Program-made: the position numbers and the translations under genes
Shown: positions 43,873 to 53,083 of the stretch, piece after piece
How positions within the stretch are numbered: position 1 is the first letter of the stretch
Layout of the letters: every line of letters begins with the position of its first letter
Source of the DNA: Marnyiella aurantia
GTDB lineage: Bacteria > Bacteroidota > Bacteroidia > Flavobacteriales > Weeksellaceae
DNA length: 64,000 bases
Direction of reading: 5' to 3'
Assembly (NCBI RefSeq): GCF_014041915.1
Contig: NZ_CP059472.1
Location: forward strand, 1,550,001-1,614,000
The notes under the pieces: model-generated
The model's database searches: none
Seen by the model: the letters and a program-made list of their open reading frames with translations, nothing else
What the model was told of the DNA's origin: nothing

Positions 43873-45276
43873 ATGGTTTTAAGCAGAATCTGGTCGGCCT
43901 TCATTATTGTAGCCATTGTAGTAGCGAGCATAAAATACCTGTTTTTTCCGGCGTACGGTGATATTTATAACGACATGGTTGTTGGTAAGGGTGGAGACAC
44001 CGTCCAGATTGCGCAGCAACCGCTTGCGGGTATGACTCCCTCGGTTCAGGAAGCACTGAAAACGACCGATCTTTACGAAGAGCAGCATATTTCCTATAAA
44101 ACGGACAGCCTGAAGCAGAGTGTTCAGGTCTATCGGGTGCAGGCCACAGACGGTGTGATCGGGACTTCCGAAACGGCGGTGAAAATCTGCTTAGGACTTA
44201 TTGGGATTATGACGCTGTTTATGGGCTTTATGAGTATTGCCGAAAAGGCCGGTGGCATTAACCTGCTTTCGCGTATGATCCAGCCGTTTTTTTCCAGACT
44301 GTTTCCTGAAGTTCCTAAGAACCATCCTTCATTCGGTCATATGATGCTGAATTTCAGCGCGAACCTGCTTGGACTGGATAATGCGGCCACTCCTTTTGGA
44401 CTGAAAGCTATGGAAAGCCTGCAGACCTTAAACCCATCTGCCGAGCGTGCCAGTAACGCGCAGATCATGTTTCTGTGTCTTCACGCAAGTGGTTTAACGC
44501 TTATTCCGGTTTCCATAATTGCGATCCGGGCATCCATGAACGCGCAGAACCCAACCGATATATTCCTGCCCTGTCTTATTGCGACATTTGCTGCTACGAT
44601 GGCTGCTATGATAATCGTATCCATCAAACAGAGAATAAATCTGTTTCAGCCTGTGATCCTTGCCTATATCGGTGGAATCTCAGCGGTGATTGCTGCGCTG
44701 GTTGTATTTCTGCTCAGACTTAACCAGTCTGAACTCGCCGGTTTCTCAAAAGTGCTGAGCAACGGGATTATCCTGCTGATATTCTTCGCCATTATCCTGG
44801 GCGGAATTTATAAAAAGATCAATGTATTTGATGCCTTTATCGAAGGAGCAAAAGAAGGCTTCTGGACCTGTGTGAAAATCATTCCTTATCTGGTGGGGAT
44901 GCTCATCGCCATCTCGATGCTGAGGACGTCCGGTGTGTTTGAGGTCATCATAGACGGCATGAAATGGCTTGCTGCCGCTGCAGGTACCGATACACGGTTT
45001 GTAGATGGACTACCTACGGCACTTATCAAACCCCTTTCCGGATCAGGAGCTCGTGGAATGATGGTGGACACTATGGCTACCTTCGGCGCCGACTCCTTCC
45101 CATCGCGTTTGGCGGGAATCCTTCAGGGAAGCTCCGATACCACGTTTTATGTTATTGCGGTATACTACGGCGCTGTAAACATCAGGAACACACGGTATAC
45201 GGTGGGAGCCATGCTGCTTGCGGACCTGGTGGGTATTATAACGGCAGTTATACTGGCCTATATGTTCTTTGGCTAA
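43873..45276 (+). CDS. Nucleoside-recognition (Gate) domain membrane protein, SpmA/SpmB fusion type
   Basis: A 467 aa polytopic inner-membrane protein with two Gate-domain halves: the first has LGLDNAATPFGLKAMESLQ and ASGLTLIPVSIIAIR (SpmA-like, about 165-220) and the second has PTALIKPLSGSGARGMM and SSDTTFYVIAVYYGAVNIRN (SpmB-like, about 375-430). In Bacillus the separate proteins affect spore maturation; in non-spore-formers the function is unknown, possibly small-molecule transport. The gene is single and convergent with guaC. Confidence 0.85.
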   Translation: MVLSRIWSAFIIVAIVVASIKYLFFPAYGDIYNDMVVGKGGDTVQIAQQPLAGMTPSVQEALKTTDLYEEQHISYKTDSLKQSVQVYRVQATDGVIGTSETAVKICLGLIGIMTLFMGFMSIAEKAGGINLLSRMIQPFFSRLFPEVPKNHPSFGHMMLNFSANLLGLDNAATPFGLKAMESLQTLNPSAERASNAQIMFLCLHASGLTLIPVSIIAIRASMNAQNPTDIFLPCLIATFAATMAAMIIVSIKQRINLFQPVILAYIGGISAVIAALVVFLLRLNQSELAGFSKVLSNGIILLIFFAIILGGIYKKINVFDAFIEGAKEGFWTCVKIIPYLVGMLIAISMLRTSGVFEVIIDGMKWLAAAAGTDTRFVDGLPTALIKPLSGSGARGMMVDTMATFGADSFPSRLAGILQGSSDTTFYVIAVYYGAVNIRNTRYTVGAMLLADLVGIITAVILAYMFFG

Positions 45277-45315
45277 GAAAATAAAACCGCCTTTGTTTAG
45301 GGCATTATGTCTGTT

Positions 45316-46356
45316 TCAGTCGCCGAAAACTTCATTATGCTGTTCGGCGACACGTATAAAAGTAGTTCTTTTTGAAAGTTCCTTAAGCTGGGATGCCCCG
45401 ACATAAGTGCAAGCAGAACGCACTCCGCCTAAAATATCTCTAACGGTATCGGCAACAGCACCACGGTAAGGCACCTGTACTGTCTTCCCTTCGGAGGCAC
45501 GGTATTCGGCTACACCTCCGGAATGTTTGTCCATGGCCGTTTTTGAGCTCATACCATAAAACTGGCGGAACTTCCTACCGTCAACCTCAACAATCTCACC
45601 CCCGCTTTCTGCATGGCCGGCCAGCATACCTCCCAGCATCACGAAATCGGCACCGCCACCGAAGGCCTTGGCAACATCACCAGGAATACGGCAGCCACCA
45701 TCGGAAATAATATGACCGCCCAAACCGTGCGCGGCGTCGGCACATTCAATAATGGCAGAAAGTTGCGGATAGCCCACACCTGTCTTTATTCTGGTGGTGC
45801 ATACGGAACCGGGTCCAATGCCAACTTTAATCAGATCTGCACCGGCGAGTATCAGTTCTTCCACCATTTCACCGGTCACCACATTTCCCGCAATAATTGT
45901 TTTAGCAGGAAAATTATGTCTCATTTTCTGAACAAATTCTACAAAATATTCTGAATACCCATTTGCCACATCAATGCACAAAAATTCAAGTCGCGGATGG
46001 TTTTGAAAGATGGTTTTAACCTTCTCCTCATCTTCCTTACCTGTGCCTGTACTCACTGCAATGTGTTCATAAATTCCCTCTGGGGGCGTGCCAAGAAAAT
46101 GATCCCATTCCTGAAGCGAATAATGTTTATGAATGGCAGTCACCAAACCTTCTTTTGCCAGTGCATTGGCCATCTGGAATGTACCAACCGTATCCATATT
46201 AGCTGCAATCACCGGTACTCCACTCCAGTTTTTCTGTGAATTCCTGAAGGTGAAGTTGCGGGATAAATCTACTTCGGCGCGGGATTTTAGTGTAGAACGC
46301 TTAGGCCGGATCATCACATCCTTAAATCCAAGTTTTATATCATTTTCAATTCTCAT
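45316..46356 (-). CDS. guaC: GMP reductase
   Basis: NADPH-dependent deamination of GMP to IMP, used to rebalance purine nucleotides. 346 aa, matching E. coli GuaC. IMP dehydrogenase-like barrel with the catalytic Cys186 in [24 protein letters not shown] for phosphate binding and the MLGGMLAGH segment. No CBS domains, which separates it from IMP dehydrogenase. It follows the HD-domain gene after 20 bases on the same strand. Confidence 0.95.
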   Translation of the reverse strand: MRIENDIKLGFKDVMIRPKRSTLKSRAEVDLSRNFTFRNSQKNWSGVPVIAANMDTVGTFQMANALAKEGLVTAIHKHYSLQEWDHFLGTPPEGIYEHIAVSTGTGKEDEEKVKTIFQNHPRLEFLCIDVANGYSEYFVEFVQKMRHNFPAKTIIAGNVVTGEMVEELILAGADLIKVGIGPGSVCTTRIKTGVGYPQLSAIIECADAAHGLGGHIISDGGCRIPGDVAKAFGGGADFVMLGGMLAGHAESGGEIVEVDGRKFRQFYGMSSKTAMDKHSGGVAEYRASEGKTVQVPYRGAVADTVRDILGGVRSACTYVGASQLKELSKRTTFIRVAEQHNEVFGD

Positions 46357-46376
46357 TTTACTTTACTTGATCAATA

Positions 46377-46934
46377 TCAATCCTGATCAGCAATAGCCTG
46401 ATTCACCACGCGCAGTGCTTCATTCCTTAAAGCGACATTCCCACGGTTAAGTTCCAGAATTATTTTACGGACTTCCTGCAGATAAACACGTGCAAAATCG
46501 GTATCCTCTTCAGAAATTTCCTGTGCATTATCCATTATGTCGGCGTACTTTATTGTCTGCCCGTCAGGTGATATCCGGGCTAACCGCTGGAGTTCTTTTT
46601 CTTTACGGGTCCGGCGGTTCAAACGGGGATAATTCTTTTTAACATAAACATCCGTCAGCTCAATCACGAGATCCACTGTTCGGTCTGCCTCCTCTTCATT
46701 TAGATATTTATTTAGGAATTTCCGGATTTCTTCTGCCGTCACGGGCGTATCTTCCAGTACATCATGCAGTAGCGCGGCTGCGAGAACACAAATATCACCG
46801 GTGTGGGATTTCATTGTTTCCATAACCCTGATTGGGTGTACCATATACCGGTCCGGTGAATATTTCCGAAGTTGCTCCCCGTGGGCTGTATCTCCGAAAT
46901 CAGTAATATGCTTAAGAATATCGTCCATGCTCAA
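46377..46934 (-). CDS. HD-domain phosphohydrolase, resembling small alarmone hydrolases
   Basis: A 185 aa cytoplasmic HD-superfamily protein. Metal-ligand pattern: His33 in YMVHP, HDVLED (57-62) with His57/Asp58 and Glu61/Asp62, and Asp132 in IKYADIMDN. The 24-residue step between the first two His and the HDxxED form match the (p)ppGpp hydrolase domain of RelA/SpoT and MESH1-type hydrolases. No synthetase domain is present. A nucleotide hydrolase with another substrate is possible. It is upstream of guaC in the same unit. Confidence 0.75.
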   Translation of the reverse strand: MSMDDILKHITDFGDTAHGEQLRKYSPDRYMVHPIRVMETMKSHTGDICVLAAALLHDVLEDTPVTAEEIRKFLNKYLNEEEADRTVDLVIELTDVYVKKNYPRLNRRTRKEKELQRLARISPDGQTIKYADIMDNAQEISEEDTDFARVYLQEVRKIILELNRGNVALRNEALRVVNQAIADQD

Positions 46935-46942
46935 GAATTAAA

Positions 46943-46970
46943 TGTTGGCAGAACATTACCTGGGCCAACA
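46943..46970. repeat. Inverted repeat between fdhA and the HD gene
   Basis: TGTTGGC / GCCAACA around a 14-base loop. On the minus strand it could be a weak terminator for the formate dehydrogenase operon or a structure in the leader of the HD gene; no strong T-run is present. Confidence 0.4.
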
Positions 46971-47022
46971 AAATCTCCAGAAGTAACGGCAAAATTCATT
47001 CCCTAACAGTTGCTTACCAAAA

Positions 47023-49764
47023 TCAGTATTTCTCCTGCGCTTTCATCATTTTCTTAAACTTTCCTTTGCTTTTCCGGATCCGGCAGCTTACCACCTTATA
47101 TTCCGGACACATTGCTTCGGAGCAGTGTTCATCTGAGGTGATTATATTAAGCATAACTTCGGGGAAATGGAATGTGGAACTGAGAATACCGGGTTTCATC
47201 TCGTCCGTGATCCTGGCTTTGATGTCTACTTTTCCGCGCGGAGATTCAACACAAACGAAATCTCCGTCCATTATTTTTTCGCGGGCGGCATCATCGGGAT
47301 TGATGAGCAGAACATCTTCGGTGAGAATTTCCACATTACCGGTCCGCCTCGTCATTGCGCCACAGTTATAATGTTCCAGTTCGCGATTGGTTGTGATGAT
47401 ATAGGGATAGTCCTTACCATGCTTTTCAACCTCATTGGACTCCTTAAAATCAATGAAGGTAAATTTTCCGAGACCCCGGTTAAATTTTTCGGTATGTAAA
47501 AGTTTTGTGTCGGTACCGTCCGGCGCAACAGGCCATTGCTTACCGCTGTTTCCCAGTTCGGTCCATTTTACGCCCGCAAAGAAGGGGACGATTTGCGAGA
47601 TCTCCTGCAGCATTCCATCAGCGGTATAATCTGGCTGAGGATAACCCATGAGATTCATAATATCTACAATGATCTGACCGTCGGTCTTTGTTCCTTCCAA
47701 TGGCTGCACTACCTTTTGGACCCGCTGGATTCGGCGCTCGCCATTCGTAAATGTACCCTCTTTCTCCAGAAATGAGGTTCCGGGCAGAATTACTGTAGCA
47801 TGGCGGGCAGTTTCAGTCATGAAAAGTTCCTGAACTATGAGCAAGTCCAGGCTGTCCAGCGCTTTCATCACTTTTTGGGTATTCGGATCGGTCTGTACCA
47901 CATCTTCGCCGATAAGCCAAAGGGCTTTTAATTTACCGCTGATCGCAGCATCAAACATTTCAGGAATTTTATAGCCAATATGTGCAGGTATTACACGCCC
48001 GTAAAACAGATTATAGCTTTCGTTAATTTCCGGATCGGTTACATCCAGATAGCCTGCGCCCTGATGAGGCTGGCAACCCATATCTGCAGCTCCCTGTACA
48101 TTATTCTGGCCCCGTAAAGGATTTACGCCGGAGCCCTTTTTTCCAATATTACCTGTTATCATAGCCAAATCGGCAATAAGCTGCACTGTAAATGTGCCCT
48201 GCAATTGCTCAGTAACACCCAAGCCATGAAATTCCATGGCGGCCGTGGCCGTAGCGTAGGCAATTGAGGCTTCGCGAACCAGATTTTTATCAACGCCGGT
48301 GATACGCTCCAACTCATCTATGTCGAGCTTCAGTATTTCGGTTTTCATTTCGTCATAACCCTCTGTCCTGGTTCCTATAAAATCCCGGTCTTCCAATTCT
48401 TCACTGATAATATAATAGAGCATCATATTGAGCAGCGCGACGTTTGTTCCGGGCCTGAGCTGAAGGTGATATTTTGCGAATTTGGCCAGCTCAATTTTCC
48501 GCGGATCGATCACGATACCAGTAACACCCTTCATCATTCTCTGCTTAATCCTGGCACCTGTAACGGGATGTGCGACTGTAGGATTGGCTCCAATCACAAG
48601 AATACAATCCGTGTAAGCCAGGTCTTCAATTGAATTGGTGGCCGCTCCGGTACCAAAGGCACGCTGCATACCCAATGCAGTAGGTGAATGACAGACTCTG
48701 GCACAACAGTCTATATTATTGGTTCCGATCACGGCGCGCATAAATTTCTGCATCAGATAATTCTCCTCGTTAGGAGTCCGAGCAGATGATATTCCTGCAA
48801 TGGCATCCGGTCCGTCGTGGGCCAGTATTTTTTTTAAGCTTTCAACAATAAATGAGTAAGCCTCCTCCCAGCTAACCTCCTCAAAATGGCCGTTCCTTTT
48901 AATCATAGGACTTCTAAGCCTGTCCGGATGATTGTAAAATTTAAATGCGTAACGTCCCTTCAGGCAAGTATGACCCAAATTGGCTTCAGCATCATAAGGA
49001 CTTGTTATTGAAATTATCTCCTCTCCTTTTGTGGCTACATTCAGGTTACAGCCTACCCCACAGTATGTGCACACAGTTCGTGTTACTTTTTCCGGTACCG
49101 TTTCGGACATCTGGAAAATATCGGTGATTGCATCCGTAGGACAGGTTTGTGAACAGGCCCCACAGCTCACACAGTCGGATTCCATAAAACTTACGTCCAT
49201 TCCTTTAATGATGTGCGAATCGTAACCTCTGCCTGCCATATTCAGCACCATTTGACCCTGTACCTCATCGCAGGCACGGATACACCGGAAGCAATTGATG
49301 CACATATTGAGGTCCGACCGCATATACGGATGACTTGTATCCGGAAGAAAATGATTTTTGCCTGAGGTTTCATATCTGACTTCCTGTAAGCCACTTTTGC
49401 GAACCACCAGGTCAAATTCGGAAGGTTGTTCAGCTGGTACAAACCTCTTTTCTTCCGGCAGATCAGAAAGCACCAGTTCAAGGATATTTTTCCGAAGGTT
49501 AATGATATTCGGCGAGTCCGGGTAGATGTAAAGGTTTCCGGTCACCGGAGAATGGCACGAGGCCATTGCCTTAGTTTTCCCGTCCTGCTCCAGTGCCACA
49601 TCAACACAGCAAACCCTGCAGGATCCGAAAGGCTCCAAATTAGGTGCATCGCAGAGTGTAGGAATGGATTGCTGGCCTTTATGCCGCCTGATGAAGGAAA
49701 GCATGGATTCGCCGGGATAGAATTGAAAAGGCTGGTTGTTGATGTAGGCAATATTTTCCATCAT
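47023..49764 (-). CDS. NAD-linked molybdopterin formate dehydrogenase, alpha subunit
   Basis: Oxidises formate to CO2 at a molybdopterin centre. 913 aa: N-terminal 2Fe-2S ferredoxin-like domain (Cys38, 49, 52, 70), two 4Fe-4S clusters (CINCFRCIRAC at 155-165, CVSCGACSQTC at 198-208), then the MopB domain with its own 4Fe-4S (CTYCGVGC, 232-239) and molybdopterin-binding regions. The catalytic position is Cys358 in CARVCHSPT, not selenocysteine. No NuoG-type His-Cys3 cluster is visible. Paired with the flavin subunit gene upstream. fdhD, molybdenum uptake and cofactor genes are outside the window. Confidence 0.92.
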   Translation of the reverse strand: MMENIAYINNQPFQFYPGESMLSFIRRHKGQQSIPTLCDAPNLEPFGSCRVCCVDVALEQDGKTKAMASCHSPVTGNLYIYPDSPNIINLRKNILELVLSDLPEEKRFVPAEQPSEFDLVVRKSGLQEVRYETSGKNHFLPDTSHPYMRSDLNMCINCFRCIRACDEVQGQMVLNMAGRGYDSHIIKGMDVSFMESDCVSCGACSQTCPTDAITDIFQMSETVPEKVTRTVCTYCGVGCNLNVATKGEEIISITSPYDAEANLGHTCLKGRYAFKFYNHPDRLRSPMIKRNGHFEEVSWEEAYSFIVESLKKILAHDGPDAIAGISSARTPNEENYLMQKFMRAVIGTNNIDCCARVCHSPTALGMQRAFGTGAATNSIEDLAYTDCILVIGANPTVAHPVTGARIKQRMMKGVTGIVIDPRKIELAKFAKYHLQLRPGTNVALLNMMLYYIISEELEDRDFIGTRTEGYDEMKTEILKLDIDELERITGVDKNLVREASIAYATATAAMEFHGLGVTEQLQGTFTVQLIADLAMITGNIGKKGSGVNPLRGQNNVQGAADMGCQPHQGAGYLDVTDPEINESYNLFYGRVIPAHIGYKIPEMFDAAISGKLKALWLIGEDVVQTDPNTQKVMKALDSLDLLIVQELFMTETARHATVILPGTSFLEKEGTFTNGERRIQRVQKVVQPLEGTKTDGQIIVDIMNLMGYPQPDYTADGMLQEISQIVPFFAGVKWTELGNSGKQWPVAPDGTDTKLLHTEKFNRGLGKFTFIDFKESNEVEKHGKDYPYIITTNRELEHYNCGAMTRRTGNVEILTEDVLLINPDDAAREKIMDGDFVCVESPRGKVDIKARITDEMKPGILSSTFHFPEVMLNIITSDEHCSEAMCPEYKVVSCRIRKSKGKFKKMMKAQEKY

Positions 49765-49774
49765 TCTGAGGGTA

Positions 49775-51427
49775 TTAATTGAAATGCAGGTTCAGTTCGT
49801 CGGCAAAATACATAAGTGCATTTCGGGCCGGCAAGGGGATACCGCCGCCATGAGCACAAAGTGAGCCCTGCTGTAAAGTACTGAGCAGATCCATAAACAG
49901 TTCCCTGTTCACAGTCTTCATATTATGAGCCGCTTCATGCAGCATTTCGTGCGCGCGTTTCGTTCCCAAACGACAGGGGAAACACTTTCCGCAGCTTTCA
50001 AGTGCAGCGAATTCAAAAAGATGCTCCAGATATTTTATCATCGGGAAATCCGACGGTATGCAGACCACCGATGCATGCCCCAGCAGAAAACCTTCTGTCG
50101 CAAAAGATTCAAAATCAACTGAGAGCGCCGGAATCTTTTCCACGGGTACAATTCCGCCTAACGGTCCACCAATATGAAGGGCTTTTACCGGTTTTCGGAA
50201 GCCGCCACCGTATTCATAAATGACTTTTTCCATTGTGGTGCCCATTTCAACTTCAACAATGCCGGGCTTATTGAAAATACCGTCCAGTGACACCAGTTTC
50301 GTACCTCTGGATTTTTCAGTTCCCAAAGCAGCGTACGCATCACCGCCGTTGCGCACAATCCATGCGGCAGCAGCCAATGTTTCCACATTATTCACCACCG
50401 TTGGCTTTAGGAAAAGCCCCTGCTGCGTGGGGAAGGGCGGTCTCGTGCGTACTTCCGGGCGCTGCCCTTCTATGGCGTTTATTAGTGCGGTTTCCTCGCC
50501 ACAAATGTAAGCGCCCTGAGCTTTTATAACTTTAAAATTAAATGAAAAGCCTGAGCCTATAATATTGCTGCCAATAAGATTATTTGCATAAAGCTCCCGG
50601 ATTTTCTCTTCAACCACACGAACAGCTTCGGGATACTCCGCCCGGATGAAAAGTACACCCAAGTTAGCTCCGGTACAAATCCCGGCTACGAGCATACCGA
50701 AAAGCACCAACAAAGGTCTTTCTTCCAGAAGATAACGGTCTGAAAAAGCTCCCGGGTCACCTTCATCGGCATTACAAATGATGAATTTATCATCGGAGAT
50801 TTCATTCCGACAGCCTTCCCATTTTATTCCCATTGGAAAACCGGCACCTCCCCGGCCGCGGATCTGTGATAATTTTATTTCATTCAGAAGATCCGCTGAA
50901 GGCCGCTGTAAAGAATGCTGCAGTAATGTTTTAAATTCCTTTATGCTGTTAAAAGGTTCAGTGAGCAGCCGTACAGCAGAGGTCACAGAATAATGACCGT
51001 TTTGATTACCCTTTCCGGAGCTCACTATATTTTCAAGATCTTCGATGCTGCTGCCGGAGTAGTTCTTTCCGTTAAAATGAAAAGATGAATTCTCATGACA
51101 GCGACCCAAACACGTCATATGACCTACAGAATCTGCATCAAAATGCTGCATCACTTTTTCCAGTACATTGTCCTGTGTGCCGGCACACAAACAGGCAGAG
51201 CCGTTGCAGATATAAATTTCCTTACCCCTGTTTTCGGGTTTCATAAAATCATAAGCGGTAATACTGCCGTAGGTATTGGCTTCGCCCATCAGGAATTCGT
51301 CTGCCAACTGGCTGAGGGCTTCCGGCGTTGGTGTTCCGTTACCGCTTACAGCTGCATTTCCCATTTGCTCAAACAGGTTTCTGTGCAATCCTTTGCGGCC
51401 GGACAGGGCACTTAAATTCTTGGACAT
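49775..51427 (-). CDS. Formate dehydrogenase diaphorase subunit, NuoE-NuoF fusion type
   Basis: Transfers electrons from the molybdenum subunit to NAD+. 550 aa. The first about 150 residues contain a NuoE-like thioredoxin-fold 2Fe-2S site (CNGSAC and CLGRC). The NuoF part has the FMN/NAD loops GRGGAGFPMGIKWE and NADEGDPGAFSDRYLLEERP and the C-terminal 4Fe-4S site ESCGKCFPCRLG plus Cys in SLCAHGGG. The order flavin subunit then molybdenum subunit with a 10-base gap indicates a two-gene operon, as in FdsBA-type cytosolic formate dehydrogenases, here with the NuoE part fused. Confidence 0.92.
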   Translation of the reverse strand: MSKNLSALSGRKGLHRNLFEQMGNAAVSGNGTPTPEALSQLADEFLMGEANTYGSITAYDFMKPENRGKEIYICNGSACLCAGTQDNVLEKVMQHFDADSVGHMTCLGRCHENSSFHFNGKNYSGSSIEDLENIVSSGKGNQNGHYSVTSAVRLLTEPFNSIKEFKTLLQHSLQRPSADLLNEIKLSQIRGRGGAGFPMGIKWEGCRNEISDDKFIICNADEGDPGAFSDRYLLEERPLLVLFGMLVAGICTGANLGVLFIRAEYPEAVRVVEEKIRELYANNLIGSNIIGSGFSFNFKVIKAQGAYICGEETALINAIEGQRPEVRTRPPFPTQQGLFLKPTVVNNVETLAAAAWIVRNGGDAYAALGTEKSRGTKLVSLDGIFNKPGIVEVEMGTTMEKVIYEYGGGFRKPVKALHIGGPLGGIVPVEKIPALSVDFESFATEGFLLGHASVVCIPSDFPMIKYLEHLFEFAALESCGKCFPCRLGTKRAHEMLHEAAHNMKTVNRELFMDLLSTLQQGSLCAHGGGIPLPARNALMYFADELNLHFN

Positions 51428-51517
51428 GAGTGCTTTATTTTTGTAGAGTGAAGTTAAGGAATTTTATCTGCGGACTCAACTTTTATCAGAAATCCCGCTG
51501 ATATGGGCTGAAGCGTC

Positions 51518-51525
51518 TATATTTG
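51518..51525 (+). promoter_or_regulatory. Promoter -7 element of the CPBP-like gene (TATATTTG)
   Basis: Exact TAnnTTTG match 15 bases before the ATG at 51541. The minus-strand formate dehydrogenase operon must also start in this 113-base divergent gap, but no matching element is visible for it. Confidence 0.6.
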
Positions 51526-51540
51526 CGAAAATTCGCAGTT

Positions 51541-52182
51541 ATGGCTCCCTTCATTATCAGCATCGTTATTTTCACTCTTGTTCTTCTGACTGCATACAGA
51601 AGAGATTCTCTGCGGCTTCTGAATGCGGACTCCGATGTAAGAAGTCCGTTGCTGCTCATTTTGCTGAATGTGACCGGTATCCTTGTTTTTGGGCTTCTGC
51701 CACTGCTCTATTATCCTCTGCCAGAAATACTCCCAGCAGAACTGACTACTTTACAATGGCTTTCGCTTGGCGGCTTGGTCCTTCTCACCTCATGTTTCGC
51801 TTATTTCATTGCTGATAAGGACCTAAGGAAAAATGTTGTGAACGTTAATCCGGCAATATTGAAAAGCGGATTCCTGAGCCTGTATTTCACTGTGCGGATC
51901 ACCTTTATCGCAACCTATGAGATCTGGTTCAGGGGATTTTTCCTCTTTTTCTGCATCGAAAGTTTCGGCACCGCTACCGCTGTTGCTATAAATGTGGCAC
52001 TGTATGTTCTGCTGCATGCTGTAAACGGAAAAAGGGAAATGCTGTCCTGCATTCCCTTTGGTATACTGCTTTGTGCGGTGGCTGTCTGGTTTGAATCTCC
52101 TCTTCCTGCAGTACTGATTCATCTGGCACTTACGGTGCCGTATGACGTTCAGTTTGTAAGGATTAAGTCTAAGAGCCGCTAG
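51541..52182 (+). CDS. CPBP/CAAX-like intramembrane protein with altered active site
   Basis: A 213 aa polytopic membrane protein (about six hydrophobic segments). The arrangement YEIWFRG (126-132), Leu-rich helix ending LLHA (His159) and IHLALTVP (His194) is that of CPBP (Abi) intramembrane proteases, whose first motif is EExxxR. Here the first Glu is Tyr126, so the protein may be an inactive or divergent member. ATG at 51541 is preferred over a TTG inside the promoter. It overlaps surE by 14 bases tail to tail. Confidence 0.65.
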   Translation: MAPFIISIVIFTLVLLTAYRRDSLRLLNADSDVRSPLLLILLNVTGILVFGLLPLLYYPLPEILPAELTTLQWLSLGGLVLLTSCFAYFIADKDLRKNVVNVNPAILKSGFLSLYFTVRITFIATYEIWFRGFFLFFCIESFGTATAVAINVALYVLLHAVNGKREMLSCIPFGILLCAVAVWFESPLPAVLIHLALTVPYDVQFVRIKSKSR

Positions 52183-52951
52183 CTTCGGTATTCAAAATCC
52201 GTCCGAGACTTATCATATGCTCATGAGCGGTTAGGTCAAACTTCACCGGAACAACAGAAATATATCCATCAGCGAGTGCGTTCTCATCTGCATCTGCGCC
52301 TGAGTCCATATTATTGAAATATCCGGTTAACCAGTAATATTTCTTACCGTGTGGATTAATCCTTTCGTCAAAATTTTCCTCCCACTTGGCTACTGCCTGA
52401 CGGCATACCTTAATACCCTTGATCCGGTCTTTTTCAAGTTTAGGGATATTCACATTAAGCACCACTCCTTTCGGCATTGGGTTCTCCAGCGTCTTTCTTA
52501 CTATTTCCTGAATAAATCCCTTTGCCTGACTGAAATCGGCATCCCAACTGAAGTCCAGCAGGGAAAAACCTATGGCCTGCAAACCTTCCACACCGGCCTC
52601 AACCGCTGCAGACATGGTTCCGGAGTAGATTACGTTAATTGACGAATTGGCTCCATGGTTAATTCCGGAAACCACGATGTCCGGACGGCGTGTAAGTATC
52701 TTGTCCAAGGCGAATTTTACGCAGTCCACCGGAGTGCCGCTAAGCGAATAATCCTTCTGTGGTCCGTCCAACTGTATTTCCTCGAAAGTAAGTGTGGAGT
52801 TAATTGTGATTGCATGACCTTTACCGCTTTGGGGAGAGTTGGGCGCAACAACAGTCACATCACCTATCTCGTTCATAAATTCAACCAGGTTCCGGACGCC
52901 CGGAGCGGTAATGCCATCATCATTGGTAACTAATATCTGAGGTCTCTGCAT
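52169..52951 (-). CDS. surE: 5'/3'-nucleotidase SurE
   Basis: Metal-dependent phosphatase on nucleoside monophosphates, linked to stationary-phase survival. 260 aa from the ATG at 52949-52951, which is preceded by AGGA and starts just before ILVTNDDGITAPG (metal site, Asp8/Asp9 of that start); the frame extends 7 codons upstream. Further family motifs: APNSPQSGKGHAI, VSGINHGANSS and YSGTMSAAVEA. Confidence 0.95.
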   Translation of the reverse strand: MQRPQILVTNDDGITAPGVRNLVEFMNEIGDVTVVAPNSPQSGKGHAITINSTLTFEEIQLDGPQKDYSLSGTPVDCVKFALDKILTRRPDIVVSGINHGANSSINVIYSGTMSAAVEAGVEGLQAIGFSLLDFSWDADFSQAKGFIQEIVRKTLENPMPKGVVLNVNIPKLEKDRIKGIKVCRQAVAKWEENFDERINPHGKKYYWLTGYFNNMDSGADADENALADGYISVVPVKFDLTAHEHMISLGRILNTEASGS

Positions 52952-52969
52952 ATTCCTTTCTATTTTTAA

Positions 52970-52977
52970 CAAAATTA
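52970..52977 (-). promoter_or_regulatory. Promoter -7 element of surE (TAATTTTG)
   Basis: Exact TAnnTTTG match 18 bases upstream of the surE ATG, and a second reason to prefer the shorter start. It is divergent from the Prc gene's element 33 bases away. Confidence 0.6.
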
Positions 52978-53010
52978 CTTAAAAAACCCTGTTATCTTGC
53001 AATTAGGTAT

Positions 53011-53018
53011 TAAATTTG
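53011..53018 (+). promoter_or_regulatory. Probable promoter -7 element of the Prc protease gene (TAAATTTG)
   Basis: Exact TAnnTTTG match 65 bases before the ATG at 53084, giving a leader near 60 bases. Confidence 0.45.
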
Positions 53019-53083
53019 AAGTTCTGATCCGCTGTGTAACATCCACAGTTATATATTTACTAATAACAGCATAAGTTTACAAT

